From: CBFGTJ01 sp965651815 | GTDB lineage: Bacteria; Actinomycetota; Acidimicrobiia; Acidimicrobiales; Microtrichaceae | DNA: 14,518 bases | Assembly (NCBI GenBank): GCA_965651815.1 | Contig: CBFGTJ010000072.1 | Span: 1 to 14,518, forward strand | Direction: 5' to 3' | Part shown: piece by piece, positions 1 to 5,253 of the stretch | Layout of the letters: every line of letters starts with the position of its first letter | How positions within the stretch are numbered: position 1 is the stretch's first letter | Translations under genes and position numbers: made by a program | The notes under the pieces: generated by a model | The model's input: the letters and a program-made list of their open reading frames with translations, nothing else | Told to the model about the DNA's origin: nothing | Database searches by the model: none

Positions 1-327
1 CGCGGCAGGCAGCACCAGGAACCGCCGCAGGTCCGGTGGGGTGAGCAACCCCAGCACCCCGACCATCGGACCCCACCCGAGCAGCACCCCGAGCACGTAG
101 CCCGGTGCGGTGAGCGTCCACATCCACAGGGTCGAGGGACCGAACCAGGCCACGCCCACCGCCCACGAGCCCCACCAGCGGCTCGAGCGGCGCGGGTCGG
201 CCAGCACTCGCAGCCAGAGCGCGACGCCGACGACGGCCAGCGGCCACCACCCCCACGGCGGCAGCGCCGCGCAGATCAGCAGGCCGGCGGCGAGCCCGAG
301 GCCCACCGACTTCCAGCGAGGTTCCAC
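1..327 (-). CDS. lnt: Apolipoprotein N-acyltransferase, N-terminal part (partial, cut by window start)
   Basis: This minus-strand reading frame runs off the left edge, so only the first 109 codons are seen. The translation opens with EPRWKSVGLGLAAGLLICAA and continues LPPWGWWPLAVVGVALWL. It is rich in hydrophobic and Trp residues, with about three membrane segments around residues 7-35, 50-72 and 76-92. The small-residue helix followed by PPxGWWPLAxVG is what I know from the N-terminal membrane part of Lnt, the enzyme that adds the third acyl chain to bacterial lipoproteins. The catalytic nitrilase-like domain would lie outside the window and cannot be checked. GTG at 327 is the only possible start, because an in-frame TGA lies at 363-361. 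A GAGGA ribosome site lies 7-8 nt upstream. The gene diverges from a lipoprotein cytochrome gene. An unrelated multi-pass protein is the main alternative. Confidence 0.7.
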   Translation of the reverse strand, partial: MEPRWKSVGLGLAAGLLICAALPPWGWWPLAVVGVALWLRVLADPRRSSRWWGSWAVGVAWFGPSTLWMWTLTAPGYVLGVLLGWGPMVGVLGLLTPPDLRRFLVLPAA

Positions 328-333
328 GGAGGG

Positions 334-339
334 ATCCTC
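334..339 (-). promoter_or_regulatory. Ribosome binding site of lnt
   Basis: GAGGAT on the minus strand lies 6 nt before the GTG at 327-325. It supports this otherwise unmarked start, which is the only in-frame start before the upstream stop. Confidence 0.5.
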
Positions 340-444
340 GCATCCCCGGGAGCCGGAGGGTCAACCGGGGTGGCCGGGCTCCACGGGCGCGTCCCGTCCC
401 ACGGGCACGGCCCGCGAGGATGTGCCCGGTGCCGTGGGTGCACC

Positions 445-454
445 GAGGAGGAGG
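445..454 (+). promoter_or_regulatory. Ribosome binding site of the cytochrome c gene
   Basis: A purine-rich GAGGAGGAGG lies 8 nt before the ATG at 463. It decides between this ATG and a longer ATG-initiated frame at 370, which would put a Cys- and Gly-rich, non-signal-like stretch in front of the lipoprotein signal peptide. Confidence 0.65.
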
Positions 455-462
455 TGGTTCGG

Positions 463-867
463 ATGCGAGGCCCCCAGCGGTCACCGGCGGCACGGTGGTC
501 CGCCCTCGTCGTCGCGCTGTGCGTGGCGATCGGCGCGGGTTGCTCGGGCGGGGACGGCGACGCCGGTGACGGCCCCGAGCTGGGCGAGCTGGCCGAGCGG
601 GGCAGGGAGCTCACGCGGTCCGAGGGGTGCACCGCGTGCCACACACCGGACGGCCGGGACTCGGTCGGCCCGAGCTGGCAGGGGTTGTACGGCTCGGAGG
701 TGCGCCTCGAGGACGGCTCGGTCGTCACCGCGGACGAGGAGTACCTCGAGCGTTCGATCCGGGAGCCGGGGGCGCAGGTCCGGGAGGGGTTCCGGCCGAT
801 CATGCCGGAGCGCCGCCTCGACGACGACGACCTCGAGGCGATCGTCGCCTACCTGCGGGAGCTGTGA
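463..867 (+). CDS. Monoheme c-type cytochrome, lipoprotein
   Basis: This encodes a 134-residue exported electron carrier. Residues 1-26 are a signal sequence with basic N-terminus (MRGPQRSPAARW) and hydrophobic core. It ends in IGAGC with Cys27 as probable lipidated residue, followed by a Gly/Asp linker. The -3 position of the lipobox is Gly, which is not ideal. The heme site is CTACH (Cys56, Cys59, His60), and Met114 in RPIMPE is the probable second axial ligand. The pattern SVGPSWQGLYG, then VRLEDGS and a C-terminal DLEAIVAYLREL, resembles the cytochrome c domain fused to subunit II of caa3-type oxidases and free c550-like cytochromes. It probably shuttles electrons at the outer face of the membrane, perhaps to a terminal oxidase. 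No oxidase gene is in view, so the partner is unknown. It diverges from lnt and converges on the heme operon. Confidence 0.87.
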   Translation: MRGPQRSPAARWSALVVALCVAIGAGCSGGDGDAGDGPELGELAERGRELTRSEGCTACHTPDGRDSVGPSWQGLYGSEVRLEDGSVVTADEEYLERSIREPGAQVREGFRPIMPERRLDDDDLEAIVAYLREL

Positions 868-872
868 GGGGG

Positions 873-888
873 CACCGCGGCCGCGGTG
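873..888. terminator. Palindrome between convergent genes, possible shared terminator
   Basis: A perfect 16-base palindrome, CACCGCGGCCGCGGTG, fills most of the 31-base gap between the cytochrome stop (867) and the stop of the minus-strand oxidase gene (899). As RNA it can form a 6-bp stem with a GGCC loop from either strand. There is no T-run, so a role as a bidirectional terminator is inferred from position only. Confidence 0.4.
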
Positions 889-898
889 GCGGGGCCGG

Positions 899-2317
899 TC
901 AGGTGGAGGGCGCTCCCAGCAGGCGGCGTGCGGCCCCGCGCCCCTGCCGGATGCAGGCGGGGATGCCGACGCCGCGGTACGCGGCACCTGCGACCGCCAG
1001 TCCCGGGACGTCGCGGGCGAGCGCGGCCTCGATCCGCTCCACGCGGTCGAGGTGGCCGACCTCGTACTGGGCGAACCCGTCGGGGTAGCGCGACACGCGG
1101 GCGGCGAGCGGCTCGGCGGTGATCCCGAGGACCTCCTCGAGGTCGGCCCGGATCGCCTCGACGACCTCCTCGTCGCTCATCGCGTCGGGTCGGCGGTCCG
1201 CGGAGTGGCCCGCGGACACCCGCAGGACCACGTGCTCGCCGTCGTCCCAGTGGGCCCACTTCGTCGAGCCGAACGACGCCGCGGTGGCGAACCGGCCGGC
1301 GTCCCGGGGCACCAGGAACCCGGAGGCGTCGAGCGGCGCCGGCACGTCGCCGCGGTGGTGGACCAACGTGACGAGCACCGGGGAGCTGTGGGTGTTCGAC
1401 CGCAGCTCGCCGGCCGCCTCGGGGCTGAGCGCCTCGAGCAGCTCCGCCGCCGCCGGGGCGGGGGTCGCGACCAGCACCGCGGCGGCCTCGACGTCCTGGG
1501 TGCTCCCCGACCCCGTCACGAGCCGCAGCCGCAGGCCGCCCTCGCCGTCGGCTCCCTCGATGCGCTCCACCCGGGTCCCGGTGCGCAGCTCGACGCCGCG
1601 CTCGTCGAGGCGCTCCGCGAGGACCTCGACGAGCCGGCCGGTGCCGTCGAGGAGCGCGTGGAACACCGGGGCGTCCGTGGTGGCGGGCACCTTCCGTCGC
1701 AGGGCTTCGGCCAGGCTGCCGCCCTCCTCGGCCGCGTCGGCGAGCTGCGGCGTGACCGCGCGCAGGCTGAGCTCGTCGACGTCACCGGCGTTGATGCCGC
1801 CGATCAGCGGGCCGACGACGCGGTCGACGAGCTCGCGGCCGAACCGCCCGGTGAGGAACGGCCCGATCGCCACGTCGCCCTGGAGCGGTGGTTCGGAGGG
1901 GTCGTCGCCCGCACGGACCTCCTCCAGCCCGGCGGGGGAGAGCAGCCCCGCCGCCTCCAGCTCGTCGAGGTCCAGCGGGACCCCCAGCACCGTGCGCGCC
2001 GGCAGGAAGCGCAGTTCGCCGTCGACCAGCACCTTCGCCCGGCCCACCGCGGGCGAGGTGAGCTCGTCGCCGAGGCCCAGCTCCTCGCACAGGCGGACCG
2101 CGTCGGGGACCCGCGCGAGGAAGGCGTCCGCGCCCTCGTCGATGCGCAGGGTCGTGCCGTCGGGCAGCGTGATCGGCGAGGTGCGGATCTTGCCGCCGAG
2201 GCGGTCGCCGGCCTCCACCACGGTGACCGACACGCCGTCGCGCTCGCTCGCCTCCCACGCGGCTGCCAGTCCGGTGATGCCACCGCCGACGACCACGAGG
2301 TCACGCCGTACGGTCAC
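899..2317 (-). CDS. hemY: Coproporphyrinogen III / protoporphyrinogen oxidase (CgoX, HemY-type)
   Basis: This 472-residue FAD enzyme oxidises a porphyrinogen to the porphyrin, taking six electrons with oxygen as acceptor in characterised HemY-type relatives. The Rossmann FAD motif VVVGGGITGLAAAWEA is at residues 8-23, followed by VVEAGDRLGGKIRT at 33-46. The C-terminal FAD-contact motif YRGVGIPACIRQGRGAA is near residues 448-464. Length matches the family (about 460-480). The GTG start at 2317 overlaps the ferrochelatase stop in a GTGA, so translation is probably coupled. The order hemE-ferrochelatase-oxidase is that of the Bacillus hemEHY operon, whose oxidase works on coproporphyrinogen III. 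By that parallel I favour the CgoX role over protoporphyrinogen oxidase, but sequence alone does not settle the substrate. No membrane segment is obvious. Confidence 0.93.
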   Translation of the reverse strand: MTVRRDLVVVGGGITGLAAAWEASERDGVSVTVVEAGDRLGGKIRTSPITLPDGTTLRIDEGADAFLARVPDAVRLCEELGLGDELTSPAVGRAKVLVDGELRFLPARTVLGVPLDLDELEAAGLLSPAGLEEVRAGDDPSEPPLQGDVAIGPFLTGRFGRELVDRVVGPLIGGINAGDVDELSLRAVTPQLADAAEEGGSLAEALRRKVPATTDAPVFHALLDGTGRLVEVLAERLDERGVELRTGTRVERIEGADGEGGLRLRLVTGSGSTQDVEAAAVLVATPAPAAAELLEALSPEAAGELRSNTHSSPVLVTLVHHRGDVPAPLDASGFLVPRDAGRFATAASFGSTKWAHWDDGEHVVLRVSAGHSADRRPDAMSDEEVVEAIRADLEEVLGITAEPLAARVSRYPDGFAQYEVGHLDRVERIEAALARDVPGLAVAGAAYRGVGIPACIRQGRGAARRLLGAPST

Positions 2318-3261
2318 CTCGGCGCCCCGGCCCCGGCCTCGTCCGCGACGGCCGCCACCCTCGCCGCGAGGGCGCCCATCACCGCCAGGTCGTCGTTGAC
2401 GACCTCCGCACGGCCGAAGGTGAGCCCCACCTCGGCGGCGACCCCCGCCGCCTCGACGTCCAGGTCGTAGCGCACCTCGAGGTGGTCGGAGGTGAACCCC
2501 TGGGGCACGACGAGCACGCCCTCGGACCGCCCGGTGTCCGCGAGGTCGCGGATCACCTCGAGCACGTCCGGACCGCGCCACGGCTCCGGGGTGCGCCCCG
2601 CGGACTGCCACGCGAGGCCCCAGCCGTACCAGAGGGGCAGCCCGGCGCGGGTGGCGATCGCCTCGGCCGAGGCGCGCAGCTGGTCGACGTAGGGGTCGTC
2701 GACGAGCACCCGCTCGGGGAGGGAGTGCGCGGTGAACAGCGTGCGGGTCGAGGCCGGCATCTGGTCGAGCCGCTCCCGCAGCGCGCGCGCCTGGTGCTCG
2801 ACGAACGCCGGCTCGAGGTGCCAGCTGTCGATCCCCGAGAACCCGAGGCCGTGGGACCCGGCCGTGGCGGCGGCGCGCTCGTGGTACTGGCCGACGCTCG
2901 CGGCGGAGTAGTGCGGGGTCAGCACGAGCCCCACCACGTGGCCCACGCCGGCCGCGGCGAGCGCGCCCACGGCGTCCTCGATGAAGGGGGCGGCGTGCTT
3001 CTGGCCCAGCTCCACCACGAAGCGGCCGGGGTCGCGCGCCTCGAGCGCCGCGGCGATCCGGGCGACCTGGGCCCGGGTGCGCTCCGCGAGCGGCGAGGTG
3101 CCGCCGATGGCGCGGTAGCGCGCGAGGAGGTCCTCGATCTGCTCGTCGGTCGGCGGGCGCCCCCTGCGGATGTGCGTGTAGTACGCCGGCACGTCGTCGA
3201 GGGAGGCGGGGCTGCCGTAGGCCATCACCACCACCCCGACCCTGCGGGCGACCGGCGTCAC
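2314..3261 (-). CDS. hemH: Ferrochelatase, coproporphyrin type (CpfC/HemH)
   Basis: This 315-residue enzyme inserts Fe2+ into a porphyrin. The N-terminus has VVVMAYGSP (Tyr15, matching the metal-site Tyr13 of the Bacillus enzyme) and YYTHIRRGRPP. Catalytic His179 lies in LFTAHSLPE, and Glu262 in SDHLEVRYD matches the second catalytic acid. WQSAGRTPEPWRGPDV near residues 218-233 closely follows the Bacillus protein. I see no cysteine anywhere, so the [2Fe-2S] cluster of the mycobacterial enzyme cannot be present. The GTG start at 3261 overlaps the hemE stop, and the stop overlaps the oxidase start, each by four bases. The Bacillus-like sequence suggests coproporphyrin III as substrate and therefore a need for a heme decarboxylase (ChdC/HemQ), which is not in this window. 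Family assignment is firm. Substrate is inferred. Confidence 0.95.
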   Translation of the reverse strand: MTPVARRVGVVVMAYGSPASLDDVPAYYTHIRRGRPPTDEQIEDLLARYRAIGGTSPLAERTRAQVARIAAALEARDPGRFVVELGQKHAAPFIEDAVGALAAAGVGHVVGLVLTPHYSAASVGQYHERAAATAGSHGLGFSGIDSWHLEPAFVEHQARALRERLDQMPASTRTLFTAHSLPERVLVDDPYVDQLRASAEAIATRAGLPLWYGWGLAWQSAGRTPEPWRGPDVLEVIRDLADTGRSEGVLVVPQGFTSDHLEVRYDLDVEAAGVAAEVGLTFGRAEVVNDDLAVMGALAARVAAVADEAGAGAPR

Positions 3262-4331
3262 GCCAGGTCCCCCTCCGGGTCGGCGAGCGCGAGCCCCTTG
3301 GTGTGGACGAGCTCGACGACCCGCTCCAGCACCGTCGGGTCCGTCTCCGGCAGCACCCCGTGGCCGAGGTTGAACACGTGCCGGTGGCCGCCCCCGCGGC
3401 GCAGCACGTCCCGCACGGCCCGCTCGGTCGGCTCCCAGCCCGCGGCGACGATGGCGGGGTCCAGGTTCCCCTGCAGCGACACGTCCGCGGGCACCCTCCC
3501 CCGTGCCCGGTCCAGCGGGGTGCGCCAGTCGACGCCGACGACGTCCGCACCGGCGGCCGCCATCAGGTCGAGCAGCTCGGCGGTGTTCACCCCGAAGTGG
3601 ATGCGGGGCACGCCGAGGTCGCCCGCCGCGGCGAGGACCCGCTGGCTGTGGGGCATGACGAGGCGCTCGTACTCCATCGGGGTGAGCGCCCCCGCCCAGG
3701 AGTCGAACAGCTGCACGGCGGCGCACCCGGCGGCGACCTGGGACCGCAGCGACTCGATGGCCAGGTCGGCGAGCCGCTCCATGAGGTCGTTCCAGAGGGC
3801 CTCGTCGGTGTGCATGAGCGCCTTGGTGCGCACGTAGGTGCGGGACGGCCGCCCCTCGATCAGGTAGCTGGCCACCGTGAACGGGGCGCCGGCGAAGCCG
3901 ATCAGCGGCACCGTGAGCTCGGCGACGAGGTTCCGCACCGTCTCGATGACGTAGGGGGTGTCGACGTCGGGCTCGAGCGGGCGCAGCCGGTCGAGGTCGG
4001 CCCTCGACCCGAAGGGGCGCTCCACCACCGGGCCGACGCCCGGCTCGATGTCCACGCCGAACCCGATCGCGTGGACCGGGGTCATGATGTCGGAATAAAG
4101 GATCGCGGCGTCCACGCCGTAGCGGCGGACGGGTTGCAGCGTGATCTCGGTGGCGAGGTCGGGTTGCGCGATGGCGTTCAGGATCGTGCCGGTGCCGCGG
4201 ATCTCGCGGTACTCGGGCAGCGAGCGGCCCGCCTGCCGCATGAACCACACCGGCACGTGGGGGACGTCCTGGCCGCGGCAGGCACGGATGAACGCCGAGT
4301 CGGCGTGAGGGGTCTGGCGAACGTCGGTCAT
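3258..4331 (-). CDS. hemE: Uroporphyrinogen decarboxylase
   Basis: This 357-residue cytoplasmic enzyme decarboxylates the four acetate side chains of uroporphyrinogen III to give coproporphyrinogen III. The family signature PVWFMRQAGR is at residues 27-36. The substrate-holding Asp81 is in YSDIMTP (79-85). The second signature, GFAGAPFTVASYLIEG, is at 145-160, and the C-terminal FNLGHGVLPETDP is at 320-332 with His324. Length is typical. It is first in the hemE-hemH-hemY operon and shares a GTGA overlap with hemH. The ATG at 4331 is chosen because the N-terminus aligns with the family. I see only a weak Shine-Dalgarno in front of it. A 37-base gap separates it from the divergent small gene, so the operon promoter must lie in that gap or inside the neighbour. 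Its -10 is not clear. Confidence 0.97.
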   Translation of the reverse strand: MTDVRQTPHADSAFIRACRGQDVPHVPVWFMRQAGRSLPEYREIRGTGTILNAIAQPDLATEITLQPVRRYGVDAAILYSDIMTPVHAIGFGVDIEPGVGPVVERPFGSRADLDRLRPLEPDVDTPYVIETVRNLVAELTVPLIGFAGAPFTVASYLIEGRPSRTYVRTKALMHTDEALWNDLMERLADLAIESLRSQVAAGCAAVQLFDSWAGALTPMEYERLVMPHSQRVLAAAGDLGVPRIHFGVNTAELLDLMAAAGADVVGVDWRTPLDRARGRVPADVSLQGNLDPAIVAAGWEPTERAVRDVLRRGGGHRHVFNLGHGVLPETDPTVLERVVELVHTKGLALADPEGDLA

Positions 4332-4352
4332 CGTGGCCAGTCAACCAGTGCC

Positions 4353-4358
4353 TACGCT
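4353..4358 (+). promoter_or_regulatory. Candidate -10 box for the 88-residue protein gene
   Basis: TACGCT fits TANNNT and lies 10 nt before the ATG at 4369, so the transcript would begin only a few bases before that codon. No good -35 is visible. The call rests on spacing and on the similar arrangement before lhr. Confidence 0.35.
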
Positions 4359-4368
4359 CTGGGGCCAC

Positions 4369-4635
4369 ATGCGCCGCAGCATCGACGACGACCAGGTCCC
4401 CGCCCCACCCGCCGAACCCGACGCCGGGGACGGTGACGACCACCCCGCGGTCAACTGGGCGGTGTCGATCTGCGACGACTACGACGACGCCGCGGTCCGC
4501 GTGCAGCTGACCGTCGAGGAGGTCGGCCGGCCGGGCACCGGGCTCGTCGCCCACCTCGACCCGGACCGGGCACGGCGGCTGCGGCTCGCGCTGCGCACCG
4601 CGCTGCGGGAGCTGGGCGAGGATCCCGGCGCCTGA
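4369..4635 (+). CDS. Small protein of unknown function, 88 residues
   Basis: I do not recognise this protein. Residues 1-27 are acidic and Pro/Ala-rich (for example DDDQVPAPPAEPDAGDGDD), probably disordered. The rest looks like a compact domain. NWAVSICDD and AVRVQLTVEE read as two beta strands, then GLVAHLDPDRARRLRLALRTALREL reads as a turn and one amphipathic helix. One Cys (Cys36) is present. There is no signal peptide or membrane segment. GC-rich third positions support real coding. A GTG at 4333 could add 12 residues, but it would leave almost no room for the divergent hemE start. ATG at 4369 fits the candidate -10 box and has no strong Shine-Dalgarno. It converges on the stress-like gene. 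Being divergent from hemE gives no firm clue to function. Confidence 0.6.
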   Translation: MRRSIDDDQVPAPPAEPDAGDGDDHPAVNWAVSICDDYDDAAVRVQLTVEEVGRPGTGLVAHLDPDRARRLRLALRTALRELGEDPGA

Positions 4636-4650
4636 CGGCCCGGCACGCGC

Positions 4651-4668
4651 CCCGGGCGTCGCCCCGGG
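4651..4668. terminator. Short GC hairpin between convergent genes
   Basis: CCCGGG at 4651-4656 and again at 4663-4668 can pair across a 6-base loop, just after the 88-residue gene and abutting the stop of the minus-strand gene. There is no T-run. Either strand gives the same stem, so it could serve both genes, but it is weak. Confidence 0.35.
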
Positions 4669-5094
4669 TCAGGCGGCGGCGGTCTCCTCCGCGGTGACCG
4701 CGGTGACCGGCACCCGGGTCCCCTTCTGGATCCGCGCCGGCACGTCCATCCCCAGCCAGCGCGACAACCGCTTCGGCAGCGTCGACACGATGATCTCGGT
4801 GAAGTGGTCGTGGCCCGTCCGCAGCAGCACGTTGTTGACCGACTGGACCGGGTTCGAGTGCCCGACCTCGCCGGTCACCTGGATGCCCTCGGCGAGGAAG
4901 CGCTGCCGCGCCTCCTCGAGCCTGCGGGCCGCCTCGAGGCGAACCTGCCCCTCGCTCCAGGTGAGGCCGTTGCCGTGCCACTCCGGCACCACGAGGTGGA
5001 AGGTGGCCGGGCCCCTCGACGCGCGGTCGCGGAGGACCTCCAACAGCTGCGGGCTGTCGAGCGTCTGATGGGCGACGACGAGGTAGTGGTGCAT
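4669..5094 (-). CDS. Universal-stress-protein-like small alpha/beta protein
   Basis: This encodes 141 residues with no signal peptide. It starts MHHYLVVAHQTLDSPQLLEV, a beta strand and helix as in the UspA / nucleotide-binding Rossmann-like fold. FHLVVPEWH then gives a second strand, and residues 45-70 form a long charged helix. EGIQVTGEVGHSNPVQSV follows, then TEIIVSTLPKRLSRWLGMDV (about 99-118), with a C-terminal PVTAV strand. EIIVST followed by a basic loop resembles the phosphate-binding end of USP proteins. However, the usual GxxGS-type ATP motif is not clear, so nucleotide binding is unproven. The ATG is supported by GAGAGGGGG at 5101-5109, six bases upstream. It diverges from the HelD-like helicase across a 159-base gap, which may hold both promoters. 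A stress role is an inference from fold resemblance. Confidence 0.72.
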   Translation of the reverse strand: MHHYLVVAHQTLDSPQLLEVLRDRASRGPATFHLVVPEWHGNGLTWSEGQVRLEAARRLEEARQRFLAEGIQVTGEVGHSNPVQSVNNVLLRTGHDHFTEIIVSTLPKRLSRWLGMDVPARIQKGTRVPVTAVTAEETAAA

Positions 5095-5198
5095 CCCACA
5101 CCCCCTCTCGGTTCGTTCCGCCTGGCCCCCACCTACCCACTTCGCCACGGGGCCTGCACCGGCGCCCCGGGGCCTGTCGGGATCTCCACCCCCGGCGC

Positions 5199-5204
5199 TA
5201 CACT
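5199..5204 (+). promoter_or_regulatory. Candidate -10 box for the HelD-like helicase gene
   Basis: TACACT fits TANNNT and lies 49 nt before the GTG at 5254. That gives a leader of about 40 bases with its own ribosome site. A poor -35 candidate (TGTCGG) lies about 18 bases further upstream. The rest of the 159-base gap shows no other clear site. Confidence 0.4.
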
Positions 5205-5242
5205 GGACGATCCCCCTTTTCGGGCGCCCGGGGACGGGCGGT

Positions 5243-5249
5243 GAGGAGA
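5243..5249 (+). promoter_or_regulatory. Ribosome binding site of the HelD-like helicase gene
   Basis: GAGGAGA lies 4 nt before the GTG at 5254. It favours that GTG over the overlapping GTG at 5252, which is in another frame. Confidence 0.65.
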
Positions 5250-5253
5250 TCGT

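Noticed and set aside
370..462. Longer ATG start for the cytochrome
   Set aside because: It would put 31 Cys/Gly/Glu-rich residues before a normal lipoprotein signal peptide, and the good ribosome site points to 463.
110..2470. A 786-codon plus-strand frame over lnt, the cytochrome and hemY
   Set aside because: It is Arg/Gly/Ser-rich without recognisable domains and runs across three genes with strong family signatures in other frames.
4635..5140. Alternative minus-strand frame 4451-5140
   Set aside because: It is Arg/Gly/Pro-rich with no motif and overlaps both supported genes. The frame giving MHHYLVVAHQ has the ribosome site and fold-like pattern.
5095..5253. Rifamycin-associated element upstream of the HelD-like gene
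   Set aside because: No copy of the palindromic element with its central CTTGC-type core is visible in the gap.
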